This document shows, piece after piece, positions 26,023-34,735 of a stretch of DNA of 44,473 nt. Every line of letters begins with the position of its first letter. The stretch's first letter is position 1. A program made the translations under genes and the position numbers. The DNA is taken from contig JAJDEI010000300.1 of NCBI GenBank assembly GCA_029259845.1, positions 1 to 44,473 of the forward strand, given 5' to 3'. The stretch is from Planctomycetaceae bacterium. Its GTDB lineage: Bacteria; Planctomycetota; Planctomycetia; Planctomycetales; Planctomycetaceae. The notes under the pieces were generated by a model. That model did no database searches, was not told the DNA's origin, and saw only the letters and a program-made list of their open reading frames with translations.

Positions 26023-26511
26023 ATGACGATCATGCGTGCAGCGGTCAGTGTCATTGCGTTGGGAGCGGCGGCGGTTGTCGGATTGACGCTCGCCGCCGAG
26101 GCGGTCGAGAAACCAGCGGCTAAGCCGGGCGCCAATGGGAAAGCTGAGCCAGATGCCGAGAACGCGGACGAGGCTCTGAGCCATTTCATGCGCCTTAAGC
26201 TCGATGCGTCCGGAAAGATCCTCGAAGGCTTGGCGGTTGAGGATTTCGCGTTGATTAAGGAGGGGGCCCAGGAGCTTCACACGATGAGCAAGGCGGAAAA
26301 ATGGCGTGTCTCCAACGACGCGCTTTACCGTCAGTTCAGCGGAGACTTTCAGCGGGTGACGAAGCAATTGGTTGCCGCCGCGCAGAAGGAAAACCTTGAC
26401 CAGGCGGCATTGAAATGGATGGACGCGACGATGAGTTGCATCGAATGTCATCGTTATGCCCGAGGCATCATGCTGGCTGACGCGAATCCCAGGCAAGGAG
26501 TGCCGCGATGA
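26023..26511 (+). CDS. periplasmic class II cytochrome c (cytochrome c'-like)
   Basis: A 162-residue protein. ATG 26023 follows GAGGAG. The signal peptide lies at about 1-26 (AAVSVIALGAAAVVGLTLAAEA), then an Ala/Lys/Pro linker and a helical domain with the haem-binding CIECH at 139-143, near the C-terminus as in four-helix cytochrome c'. Such proteins bind NO or CO or act in electron transfer. Its stop overlaps the next gene's ATG (ATGA at 26508-26511), so it is translationally coupled to the UspA genes. It is likely transcribed from the sigma-54 promoter at 25946. Confidence 0.85.
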   Translation: MTIMRAAVSVIALGAAAVVGLTLAAEAVEKPAAKPGANGKAEPDAENADEALSHFMRLKLDASGKILEGLAVEDFALIKEGAQELHTMSKAEKWRVSNDALYRQFSGDFQRVTKQLVAAAQKENLDQAALKWMDATMSCIECHRYARGIMLADANPRQGVPR

Positions 26512-27410
26512 AGATCCTGCTTGCGACCGACGGGTCGCCCGCTTCGCACGAAGCAGAATGGTTTCTGTGCCGGGTGCCTTTTCCGGAAGCAGTGGAACTG
26601 ACGCTGGCGACCGTGGCGGTGGTGCCGCAGTTGGGGGCGATGCGCCGGGAGTTTCCCGACAGCGTGGGGCAGATGCTCGATGAGTACCACGACCATGCCA
26701 AGCAGTTGCTGGAGGAAGATGCGGTTCGCTTTGAAGGGATCAACGGTTCGGTGCAGACAGCCGTCTTGAGCGGGCACACCGCTGAGGAACTTGTGCAGTA
26801 TGCGGAAGAACACGGCACTGATTTAATGGTGCTGGGTGCCCGCGGGCGGTCGCCGTCACAGCGGTTTTTACTGGGCAGCGTGTCGCAGAAAGTCGCCAAG
26901 CATGCTCCCTGCTCGGTGCTGGTGACGCGCCCCACGGGGTTCGGAAAGGATGCGGACCGGCCGTTGCGAATTCTCGTTTGCCATGATGGTTCGGAGTCGT
27001 CCCAGCGGGCGGTGCGGATGCTGTCCAAGCTCTCGTGGGGTCAGGGCGTCGAGATCATGGTCGTGGGCGTGGTCACACCGGTCATGCACTCAGAGATGCA
27101 GATTTTCCCAAAGGCAAAGCCGCTTTGGGACTCGGAGAAAAAACAGGCGGAAGAGGCGCTCGCGTGGGCGGTTGAAGAATTGAAAGCGGCAACGCCCCAT
27201 GTCTCCTACGAATTGCGCGAAGGGGAATCGGTCGCCCACGAGATCATCGAAACGATCGACCGGCTGGGTGCGGACATGGTTGTCATGGGTGATCGCGGCC
27301 ATAGCCGCATCGAACGGTTCTTTCTCGGCAGTGCGTCGGAGAACGTCTTGCGTTACGCTGCCTGTTCGGTCTGGATCGTCCGGGGACATCGGGCCGGCAA
27401 CCGTTTGTGA
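26508..27410 (+). CDS. tandem-domain universal stress protein (UspA x2)
   Basis: A 300-residue protein with two Usp domains. Domain 1 (about 1-145) starts MKILLATDGSPAS and carries the ATP-binding G-2x-G-9x-GS pattern in LGARGRSPSQRFLLGS. Domain 2 (about 150-298) starts LRILVCHDGSESS and has MGDRGHSRIERFFLGS. Both end with the CSVxxVR strand. The start overlaps the cytochrome stop by four bases. Tandem UspA proteins bind ATP and are linked to hypoxia, dormancy and redox stress. It is the second gene of a three-gene operon. Confidence 0.93.
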   Translation: MKILLATDGSPASHEAEWFLCRVPFPEAVELTLATVAVVPQLGAMRREFPDSVGQMLDEYHDHAKQLLEEDAVRFEGINGSVQTAVLSGHTAEELVQYAEEHGTDLMVLGARGRSPSQRFLLGSVSQKVAKHAPCSVLVTRPTGFGKDADRPLRILVCHDGSESSQRAVRMLSKLSWGQGVEIMVVGVVTPVMHSEMQIFPKAKPLWDSEKKQAEEALAWAVEELKAATPHVSYELREGESVAHEIIETIDRLGADMVVMGDRGHSRIERFFLGSASENVLRYAACSVWIVRGHRAGNRL

Positions 27411-27436
27411 AGTCCTTTCGCTCAGGAGACAGTCCG

Positions 27437-27904
27437 ATGATCAAGCTCAAGCAAATCCTGGTGGCAACTGACTTCAGTGACTGCAGCGAGCATGCGTTGC
27501 GGTACGCGTGCGAGTTTGCCGAGGCATTCGGGGCCGAGTTGCACCTCGTGTATGTCAACGAGCCACCGGCGGCTGCCTACTCGGAGTTTGGTGTCGGTTT
27601 CGTCGGCGTGGAGGGAATCGAGGATGACATCAAACGGGGCGCGACCGCCAAACTGGACGCACTGCCCGGTCGGAAGTGGCAGGACAAGCTGACGGTTTCG
27701 AGGGCGGTCCTGTTCGGCACTCCGTTCATTGAGATTGTGCGGTATGCCCGGGAAAACGACATCGACCTGATCGTGCTGGGAACCCACGGACGCGGAGCGA
27801 TTGCCCATATGCTGATGGGCAGCACGGCCGAGAAGGTGGTCCGCAAGGCTTCCTGTCCGGTGATGACCGTCCGACCGGAAGCCCACGAGTTTGTCCATCC
27901 GTAA
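27437..27904 (+). CDS. universal stress protein, single UspA domain
   Basis: A 155-residue protein. ATG 27437 has AGGAGA upstream; a GTG at 27407 in frame overlaps the previous gene and lacks a site. It has the MIKLKQILVATDFSDCSEHAL start, the VxYVNEPP segment and the ATP motif GTHGRGAIAHMLMGST, then VVRKASCPVMTVR. It follows the tandem UspA by 26 bp and is the last gene of the operon; a palindrome and a MITE-like element follow. Confidence 0.93.
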   Translation: MIKLKQILVATDFSDCSEHALRYACEFAEAFGAELHLVYVNEPPAAAYSEFGVGFVGVEGIEDDIKRGATAKLDALPGRKWQDKLTVSRAVLFGTPFIEIVRYARENDIDLIVLGTHGRGAIAHMLMGSTAEKVVRKASCPVMTVRPEAHEFVHP

Positions 27905-27916
27905 CGACTGAAGCGA

Positions 27917-27998
27917 TCAGCGATCAGGCAACAGCGATCAGCCAACAGCGACCAGTTCCTGGCCTGCCCGCACTGGAAATCGTAACGCTGATCGCTGA
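27917..27998. repeat. inverted repeat after the UspA operon
   Basis: TCAGCGATCAG (27917) and its exact complement CTGATCGCTGA (27988-27998) enclose a spacer with a further CAGCGATCAG copy at 27932. It lies 12 bp past the last UspA stop. It may form a terminator-like structure; there is no U-run. Confidence 0.65.
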
Positions 27999-28003
27999 GA
28001 GCT

Positions 28004-28156
28004 TGTGAGTTTTTCGGAGAAAACACCCGGTGTCTCATCATCTCGGAAAACGTTGGGGACCATCACCGCTGAAATCAGGCTTCGCGCGTCGTCGTTGATT
28101 CGAGACACCGGGTGTTTGGGCACGGTTGTTTGGGCACGGGTTGGGAAAAACTCACA
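28004..28156. mobile_element. MITE-like element type 2, copy 1
   Basis: A 153-bp gene-free element. The outer arms are a perfect 12-bp repeat (TGTGAGTTTTTC / GAAAAACTCACA). The inner arms are a perfect 16-bp repeat (AAACACCCGGTGTCTC, 28021 / complement at 28102-28117). The core contains CCGCTGAAATCAGGCTTCGC, shared with the copy at 29471. Confidence 0.8.
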
Positions 28157-28237
28157 GCCTCTGAGGGCCGGGCGGTTTCGGCAAACATCGTGGTTTCTTC
28201 ATCATCCCATCGGCTTGCGAGAGTCCCGGAGAGTGTC

Positions 28238-29404
28238 ATGTCGCATCCTACACACAGTTCGGAACGGATCGTCATCGTCGGTGGCGGCTTCGCTGGGCTG
28301 TCGGCGGCGGTCCGGCTGGCCCAGGCGGGGCTTCCGGTGACGGTGCTGGAGCAGTCCAAGCTGGGTTACGCCGCATCGTCGCGCAATCAGGGTTGGTTGC
28401 ACAGCGGGGCTTGGTTCGCGCGCGCGCATCCCAATCTGGCCCGGATGTGCTACGAGTCGCTGCTGCAAACGTTGCAGTTCTGTCCGGAGTGCGTCGAACC
28501 GCATTACGGCTCGATGGTTTACTTCAGCACGTCGAATGAGACCGGCTTGGGGGAATGGACCCAGGCGTTCGATCAAAGCGGCATCCCCTACAAAAGCCTG
28601 TCGCGAGCGCAACTCGAACAGGCGTTGCCAACTGTCGACCGACGGCAAATTCATGCCGGGCTCCGTCTGCCGGACCGGTCGTTTCGTCCGGACGCCCTGC
28701 TGAGCGAACTGGCCGCCGCCGCCCGCAACGCCGGGGCGGAGATCCGGCCGGAGACGTTTGTCGACGGATTGCTGACCGAGGACCGGAGCGTCTATGGAGT
28801 CCGTGTGGAATCGAACGAAGAACTCCGGGCGCGTCTGGTCATCCTGGCGACGGGGGCCTACAGCCAAACGTCGTTCTCGCACCTCTTCGAACCGGTCGCG
28901 GGAAGCCAATCGGACTACCGTTTGGTCCGCCTCAAGACGCACCTGCGAGCCGTGAAACCGGAAACCGGCTGCGATCCGTTCTATGTTGTCGATTCCATCG
29001 GGCTGAACCATCTCCCGCATTTCGGGACATCCGTCTTTGGCACGAACCGTTGGCGGGTGGTCTCCAGCACGGACAACGATCAACTCGACGCTGTCGAAAC
29101 AGAGAAGATCCATGAGCAATTGCAGTTGCTCTTTCCGCAAGGCTTCGGTCCGCATTGCAAGATTCACGACTGGGCCGGCACCACCGTGCAGGCAATGCAT
29201 ATCGAGCAGATTGAACCGGGTGACGCCCCCTTGCCGACGATTGTGGACCACTCGACGGAGCCAAACCCGGTCGACAATGTTCTCAGTATTTTCCCGGGGC
29301 GGGCCACACTATGGGCGCATCTGGCGGAGCAAGTCCGCAAGACGGTTCTTGAGCGGCTCGAATCACGTGTGTCGGAAACGTCTCAGCCTCCGTGGGCCGG
29401 GTAG
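28238..29404 (+). CDS. FAD-dependent oxidoreductase (DAO/glycine oxidase family)
   Basis: A 388-residue flavoprotein. ATG 28238 has GGAGAG upstream. The N-terminal dinucleotide-binding fold is RIVIVGGGFAGLSAA (GGGFAG at 15-20) ending in the acidic VLEQ. The DAO-family continuation YAASSRNQGWLHSGAWF and the second FAD-contact strand LVILATGAYSQTSF are visible. The family deaminates amino acids or oxidises glycine/sarcosine-type substrates; the substrate here is unknown. It is flanked on both sides by type 2 MITE-like elements (28004 and 29471), leaving it as a one-gene cassette. Confidence 0.88.
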   Translation: MSHPTHSSERIVIVGGGFAGLSAAVRLAQAGLPVTVLEQSKLGYAASSRNQGWLHSGAWFARAHPNLARMCYESLLQTLQFCPECVEPHYGSMVYFSTSNETGLGEWTQAFDQSGIPYKSLSRAQLEQALPTVDRRQIHAGLRLPDRSFRPDALLSELAAAARNAGAEIRPETFVDGLLTEDRSVYGVRVESNEELRARLVILATGAYSQTSFSHLFEPVAGSQSDYRLVRLKTHLRAVKPETGCDPFYVVDSIGLNHLPHFGTSVFGTNRWRVVSSTDNDQLDAVETEKIHEQLQLLFPQGFGPHCKIHDWAGTTVQAMHIEQIEPGDAPLPTIVDHSTEPNPVDNVLSIFPGRATLWAHLAEQVRKTVLERLESRVSETSQPPWAG

Positions 29405-29470
29405 CCGCAGCCGGGATGGTTCATGACGGATGTCGGGTCTGTGCAGCAATCCCCTTTAACGCGGTGACCT

Positions 29471-29607
29471 TGAGAGATTTTCGGGGACAACACCCGGTGT
29501 CTCGTCGTCTCGGCAAACGTCGGGGACCATCGCCGCTGAAATCAGGCTTCGCGCGTCCCCATTGGTCCAAGACACCGGGTGTTGGGGCACACGTTGAGAA
29601 ACACTCA
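29471..29607. mobile_element. MITE-like element type 2, copy 2
   Basis: A 137-bp partner of the element at 28004, in the same orientation. The inner arms are a perfect 14 bp (AACACCCGGTGTCT, 29489 / complement at 29570-29583); the outer arms are degenerate (TGAGAGATTTTC / GAGAAACACTCA). The core CCGCTGAAATCAGGCTTCGC is identical to copy 1. It carries several point differences and a shorter right side, so it is not a fresh copy. Confidence 0.8.
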
Positions 29608-29760
29608 CACCCCCGGTGTCTTGCGCACACGATTCCTTCGCTCCGGTAGCGACCGGGGTTTCCACAACGGGCGCTTTGCGGAAGACGCCACACATTGCCG
29701 ATGCGCATCCCATACACCCTGCGAAGAATAGACACCCTGCGAAAGATTGCGGGCGAGCGA

Positions 29761-30027
29761 TCAGCCTGCCGAGTCAACAACCTCGATATGGTTGATCACC
29801 TGTCCGACACCGTCGACGCCGCCCGCAATGGTCTGAGCGATTTGCTTGTGATAGTAGCGACGAACCCGGCCCCGCAGGATCAACACGCCTTCATGGAATT
29901 CGCAGGTGATGCCGCAGTTGAAGAGCTCAGAACTCTCCCGCAGCCGTCTCTCTGTTTGGGAGCGGATGGAATCCGCATGGCATGGGTCAGTCACAGTCCT
30001 GTGTGTCTTTTGCGGTTTCGCGATCAT
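29761..30027 (-). CDS. BON-domain protein
   Basis: An 88-residue protein. ATG 30027 has GGAG five bases upstream. After about 20 residues comes one BON domain: IRSQTERRLRESSELFN, then CEFHEGVLILRGRVRRYYHKQIAQ and VGQVINHIEVVD. The sequence has the alpha-beta-beta-alpha-beta order and conserved central Gly (LRGRV). BON domains bind phospholipid or support envelope and stress proteins; no signal peptide is obvious here. It lies upstream of nothing on its strand and downstream of the methyltransferase (134 bp apart). Confidence 0.85.
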   Translation of the reverse strand: MIAKPQKTHRTVTDPCHADSIRSQTERRLRESSELFNCGITCEFHEGVLILRGRVRRYYHKQIAQTIAGGVDGVGQVINHIEVVDSAG

Positions 30028-30161
30028 GTGCTCCGGTTTCCTTCGTACGACAACCCGTTGACACTCGCATCTTCTCTGGATGGCCGGGACGGGAGTTGGT
30101 CCCAAGCCCCATGAGAGATGCTTGAGGCACCGCGGCCCCGTCGGTTTCGCGTCCAGCCGTA

Positions 30162-30779
30162 TCAGCAGGATTCGTGCCGAAGTTCGATGAGCAGATACGC
30201 TCCTCGAAACGCACTGGGACGCTCAGACACAATTCGGAGCCCCGTGCCTTGGAGCAGGGCGTCAATTCGACGATTGATGTCTGTTCCGAACAGCCGTGTG
30301 AGAAGATTGGCCGCTCGGCGCCATATCGGCGGTGTCCGCGTGTTGAGGAATTTGTCGAACACGACGATGCGAGCCCCTGGGCGGCTGACGCGAGATACTT
30401 CGCGGAGACAGGTCCGGCCATCGGGCACCACGCTCAAAATGAGATTCAGGATGACGGCATCAAATGACCGATCCCTGAACGGCAGCGACATGGCGTCGGC
30501 TGCAATCAGTTGCGTCTGGACCGGTGCCACGTCCAACTTTCCCGCAGCGCCACGCAGCATCGCCCGGCTGAAATCGACGCCAACGATCTCGGTGTCAGTT
30601 GGCAACAACGGCAGATCCGCCCCCGTGCCGACACCGACGATGAGCACCCGGTCATCCGCATGCAGATTCAACAACTCGATGGCGTTGCGTCGCGCACGGA
30701 CGAAGGGCCGGACGCCGATCAGCCGGTCGTAGACCGGAGCCCAGCACGCATAGATGACCCGATTCCAGGAATTCTTCAA
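30162..30779 (-). CDS. class I SAM-dependent methyltransferase
   Basis: A 205-residue protein from TTG 30779, chosen because GGGAGA lies nine bases upstream and the family begins with the WNRVIYACWAPVYD motif. A GTG at 30869 would add 30 residues with no similarity. The SAM site is VLIVGVGTGADLPLL, then EIVGVDFSRAML and the motif IV region AVILNLILSVVPDG. This resembles the UbiE/phosphatidylethanolamine N-methyltransferase-type small methyltransferases that act on lipids or quinones; the substrate is not determinable. An orphan sigma-54 promoter lies just upstream, pointing the other way. Confidence 0.85.
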   Translation of the reverse strand: MKNSWNRVIYACWAPVYDRLIGVRPFVRARRNAIELLNLHADDRVLIVGVGTGADLPLLPTDTEIVGVDFSRAMLRGAAGKLDVAPVQTQLIAADAMSLPFRDRSFDAVILNLILSVVPDGRTCLREVSRVSRPGARIVVFDKFLNTRTPPIWRRAANLLTRLFGTDINRRIDALLQGTGLRIVSERPSAFRGAYLLIELRHESC

Positions 30780-30903
30780 ATTGCTGTCTCCCGTCGTCCC
30801 GACAGGCCCTTGCGGCGTGCGGGTCGGCACGTTTCCGTGCGAATTGGCACGGGCCGTACGCGGGTCCACAACCCGCGTTGCCAGACCGGCGGCTCAAATC
30901 TTG

Positions 30904-30919
30904 TGGCACGCGGTTTGCC
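30904..30919 (+). promoter_or_regulatory. sigma-54 (-24/-12) promoter facing a gene-free stretch
   Basis: TGGCACG-CGGT-TTGCC matches the RpoN consensus at every core position except the final W. It points rightwards, away from the methyltransferase. The first convincing gene downstream is the histidine kinase 726 bp away, so either a long leader or an untranslated RNA is produced. Confidence 0.7.
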
Positions 30920-31644
30920 AATCACGGTGTTCTTCGTTCACCGATCAGCCGTGTCTGGCCGGTCCACGATTCCCGCGACGATCACGAACAGGACGGTTCC
31001 GTTCCAAATTCCTCAGTTTGACCACAGAGTTCCCAAGCCGACGGCTTCGGCATTGACTGAGACTGCCCGGCACACTGCAAACGCCGTGCTGGCATGCCTC
31101 CTGAAAACTCCCGGGATCGCGGAGTTTTCGACATTCCTTGAAGCCGCAGGTGGATCCGCTCACTCGTGGGGGGCTGGGGCGGTCTGACACCGATGATTAG
31201 GCCGTGTTGACATTCAATCCGTCGGTTTTTCCGCAGGAAATGCGGTCGCACCGGTTGTCCCCACCGGTGCCGCGCAGCGGAAGGAAGCCTGTGCTTGACC
31301 GGACGATTTCCCCAGAGGCTTCTTGTCGCGTTGCGACACGGGTTGCGACAACCCGTGCTACCCGAAATCCCCTGCAAAACGGACCGTTCGTATGTCAACA
31401 CAACCGAGTAAGCCGCTCGGAACGCTGGGGCTGTGGACAGTGAACGAGCCACGTGACGGTCCCAGTGTTCGGTCTCAGGACACGTTTCCGCTGCCTCAAC
31501 AACGCCCCAGCCACCCGGAAATGAGCGAGCACCACCATCCAACGGATACACCCTGAAGCCGCCGACTCTCCGGCGAAGGGTTGATCGTCACTTCGGTCGT
31601 GTAAGAATTGGGAGTTCCTTTCAAAACCCATTTGAGGCAGCAGA
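30920..31644. other. gene-free 725-bp region with hairpins
   Basis: No frame here has both a ribosome binding site and protein-like composition. Two clear stem-loops exist: GCACCGGT / ACCGGTGC (31248-31270) and CACGGGTTG-CGA-CAACCCGTG (31337-31357). A sigma-54-transcribed RNA could span it. Confidence 0.5.
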
Positions 31645-32745
31645 TTGAGCGTTGATCGTACAGACGGTGTCGAGAAGTTCACGCGAGCGGAAGAACGTTT
31701 CCGGCTCGCGGTCGAATCGTCTCCGGCGGCAATGGTGATCGTCAACCAAGCCGGGCAAATCGAGTTAGTCAACCGACAGACTGAAGTCTGGTTCGGCTAC
31801 GATCGCCAGGAATTGTTGGGGCGGGAAATCGAAATGCTCATCCCGCAGCGGTATCATGCGCATCATGTCGGCGACCGCGACCGCTTTCTCGCCGCACCCG
31901 CAGCGCGGCCGATGGGGGTGGGCCATGACTTGTTCGCCCGTCGTAAGGACGGCAGCGAGTTCCCGGTCGACATCAGCCTGCATCCGATCGAGACAGAGGA
32001 CGGTGTCGTCGTGATGGCCCATATCGTGGACGTCACGGACCGGAAACGGGCCGCGCTGGAGACGCAACGGCGGCATGCGATGGAGCGTTTGGCCCTGTTG
32101 GGAGAACTGGCCGCCGGAGTCGCCCACGAAATCCGCAACCCGCTCGGAGTGATCCGCAACGCCGCCTACTACCTGCAGATGATTCAGGACACCCTCGACC
32201 ATGACGCGCGCGAATCGATCGTCGAAATTCAGCAAGAAGTGGACAAGGCAAACCACATCGTTGGTGACCTGCTCGACTATGCCCGCGCCGCGCCGCGCCA
32301 AATGGCCGAATTCGATCTGGCCCCGTTGGTCCGCGAGCTCGTCAGCCGGCACGAGTGGCTCGCTGCCAGGGGAGCCGTCCGGCTGAGCGGAGAGGCGGCA
32401 CCGGTTTACGTGCGCGGCGATGCGGGCGAAGTCGAACGGATTCTCACGAATCTCATTCGCAATGGCATGCAGGCATCCGCGGCGGACGGTACAATCACCA
32501 TCACCTTGCGGCCCGATGCCGCCGTTGCGATTGTGGACGTCAGCGACGAGGGCTCCGGAGTTTCCGAAGAGAACCGGGTTCGGGTTTTTGACCCCCTGTT
32601 TACGACGAAAGCCAAAGGGATTGGATTGGGATTGGCCGTTTCACGTCGGTACGCGGAACGTAACGGCGGAGCCCTGGAGCTCGTCGAAAGCACAGGTCCC
32701 GGAGCAACATTTCGGCTAACGCTGCCGCTGTCTGAAGGCGAATAA
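31645..32745 (+). CDS. PAS-domain sensor histidine kinase
   Basis: A 366-residue soluble kinase. TTG 31645 is eight bases after GAGG. The PAS domain is at about 15-130 (FRLAVESSPAAMVIVNQAGQ, LFARRKDGSEFPVDISL, ending in DVTDRKRA). The HisKA H-box is GVAHEIRNPLG with H161. The HATPase domain has N (LTNLIRNGMQA), G1 (DVSDEGSGV), F (FDPLFTTKAKGIGLG) and G2 boxes. There is no transmembrane segment, so it probably senses an internal signal. It is 133 bp upstream of a receiver-kinase gene and likely shares a pathway with it. The nearby sigma-54 activator is not its obvious target, because that protein has no receiver. Confidence 0.93.
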   Translation: MSVDRTDGVEKFTRAEERFRLAVESSPAAMVIVNQAGQIELVNRQTEVWFGYDRQELLGREIEMLIPQRYHAHHVGDRDRFLAAPAARPMGVGHDLFARRKDGSEFPVDISLHPIETEDGVVVMAHIVDVTDRKRAALETQRRHAMERLALLGELAAGVAHEIRNPLGVIRNAAYYLQMIQDTLDHDARESIVEIQQEVDKANHIVGDLLDYARAAPRQMAEFDLAPLVRELVSRHEWLAARGAVRLSGEAAPVYVRGDAGEVERILTNLIRNGMQASAADGTITITLRPDAAVAIVDVSDEGSGVSEENRVRVFDPLFTTKAKGIGLGLAVSRRYAERNGGALELVESTGPGATFRLTLPLSEGE

Positions 32746-32878
32746 CCCGCAATGCACGGCGTTTGTCCCGCGACGATGTTCCCCGACGTCATTGCGTCCT
32801 CAAGAGGGACGGTGAGCCGGGGATGCAACGCACAATGGGGGGCCCCACGATGGCACGCGAGATGATCGGGGCCGTAGC

Positions 32879-34735
32879 GTGAGCGACAACTCTCCGGCGG
32901 GATCCGACCATTACGGGCCCAGCTCACAGGGAATGGCGGTGCTCATCGTCGATGACGATGCGGGCATCCGCAGCAGTCTGTCGCGCGTCCTGCGGCAGGA
33001 CGGCTATCGCGTCGACCTGGCCGAATCGGCTGCCGATGCGATCGACCGGGACCATTGGTCGGACTACTTCGCCATCCTGCTGGACCGCCGGTTACCCGAC
33101 AATTCGGCGGGCGACCTGCTTCCCCGGATCCGCGAGCGTGCTCCCGAGGCGGCCATTCTGATCATCACGGGGTATGCCGATCTCGAAAGCAGCATGGCGG
33201 CGATTCGCGAGGGTGCGGCGGACTATCTGTTGAAGCCGGTCGATCCTGCGGAGCTGAGGGCGCGGCTGCTGAGCTTGGTGGAGCTCAAGCGTGTTCGGGA
33301 CGAGCTTCGCGAACGGGACCAGCAAATCCGCTTCATGATCGAGCATCTGCCCGCCGGTGCCGCCTATGTCAATTCCGAGACGGGCCATGTCCGCCCCAAT
33401 CAGACCGTCGAGCGGATGACGGGCTACACGGCGAGCGAACTGGGAACGCTCGACCACTGGTTTGAGAAGCTGTGCCCGCAGGACCGCGAAGGCCGCCATG
33501 CCGATTACTTGCAGGATCGTGCTGCGGGGTTTCCAAGCACACGGGTCATCCCGATTCGACGCAAGGATGGAAGCGAGGTCCTCGGCGAATTCAGCCGCTA
33601 CCGTTACGACAACCACGAAGTCTGGCTGATCAACGACATCACCGAACAGCAGCGCGTCCAGGAAGAACTGAGGCACCAGCGGGATTTTCTGGAACGTCTG
33701 GTCGAAACGGCCCAGGTCATCGTTCTGATCCTCGATACGCAGGGCTGCGTGGTTCAGTTCAACCGCTTCATGCAGGACCTGTGCGGCTATCGTCTCGAAG
33801 AAGTCGTCGGCCGGAACTGGTTTGATGTCTTCCTCCCGGAAAGCGACGCGGAACAGCTCAAGCGGCTGTTTCAACACGTCGTGGGCGGCGAAGAAGTGAG
33901 CGGGCACGTCAATGCGATCAAGACTCGCGACGGGCGGCAGCGGCAAATCGCATGGTGGTCAAAGACGCTCAAAGACGCCGACGGACGAGTCACCGAGGTG
34001 CTCTCGATCGGCCATGACGTCACAGCGCTTCAGGAAGCGCAGGCGAAGCTCGTCCAGTCCGAGCGGCTTGCGGCAATCGGCCAGATGATCACCGGACTCG
34101 CGCACGAGAGCCGAAACGCGCTGCAGCGGGCGAGCGCTTGCCTGGACATGCTGTCGCTCGACCTCGACGGCCAGCCGCAGCAGCGGGAACTGACCCGGAA
34201 GGCCCAAGCTGCGCTGAATGAATTGCACCGGCTCTATGAAGAAGTCCGCGGTTACGCGGCTCCCGTCAAGCTCTCGCTGGGCAAATGCGACCTCGCAGAC
34301 GTCTGGAAGACATGCTGGCAGCACGTCGCGCAGGCTCACGAAGGCGTGGCCCTCTCACTGCACGAGCAGATGCTTCGGGCAAGCACTGTGTGTGTTGTGG
34401 ACCGGCATCGGATCGAGCAGGTGTTTCGCAACGTGATGGAGAACGCGGTCGCCGCTTCGCCCGCTGGAGGAACGGTCACGGTCACGTGCCAGCCGTACAA
34501 GCTGAACGGCCGGCCCGCCATCAGCATCGCCATCAGCGACCAGGGCCCCGGTTTGACGGCCGAACAGGCTGAGAAAATCTTCGAGCCGTTCTACACGACG
34601 AAGCAAAAAGGGACCGGACTCGGCATGGCCATCGCCCAGCGGATCGTCGAAGCCCACAACGGCACGATCGCCGCCTGCTCCGACCCGGACGGCGGCACGA
34701 CGATCACGATCACGCTGCCCACGGAACCGCCGTAA
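32879..34735 (+). CDS. receiver-PAS-PAS-histidine kinase
   Basis: A 618-residue soluble protein from GTG 32879. The N-terminal receiver (about 18-135) has acidic VDDD, phospho-acceptor D69 (ILLDRRLPD), TGY and K120. Two PAS domains are at about 145-260 and 265-385. The HisKA box is GLAHESRNALQR with H409; the usual EIRNP is ESRNA here, a common planctomycete variant. The HATPase domain has VFRNVMENAV, SDQGPGL, FEPFYTTKQKGTGLGM and the final GGTTITITLP. It is likely an input-responsive kinase fed by another kinase, the neighbour at 31645 being the natural candidate. Confidence 0.93.
   Translation: MSDNSPAGSDHYGPSSQGMAVLIVDDDAGIRSSLSRVLRQDGYRVDLAESAADAIDRDHWSDYFAILLDRRLPDNSAGDLLPRIRERAPEAAILIITGYADLESSMAAIREGAADYLLKPVDPAELRARLLSLVELKRVRDELRERDQQIRFMIEHLPAGAAYVNSETGHVRPNQTVERMTGYTASELGTLDHWFEKLCPQDREGRHADYLQDRAAGFPSTRVIPIRRKDGSEVLGEFSRYRYDNHEVWLINDITEQQRVQEELRHQRDFLERLVETAQVIVLILDTQGCVVQFNRFMQDLCGYRLEEVVGRNWFDVFLPESDAEQLKRLFQHVVGGEEVSGHVNAIKTRDGRQRQIAWWSKTLKDADGRVTEVLSIGHDVTALQEAQAKLVQSERLAAIGQMITGLAHESRNALQRASACLDMLSLDLDGQPQQRELTRKAQAALNELHRLYEEVRGYAAPVKLSLGKCDLADVWKTCWQHVAQAHEGVALSLHEQMLRASTVCVVDRHRIEQVFRNVMENAVAASPAGGTVTVTCQPYKLNGRPAISIAISDQGPGLTAEQAEKIFEPFYTTKQKGTGLGMAIAQRIVEAHNGTIAACSDPDGGTTITITLPTEPP

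Noticed and set aside
29695-30114. 139-residue plus-strand frame after the FAD oxidase
   Set aside because: The minus strand here encodes a clear BON domain with a good ribosome binding site.
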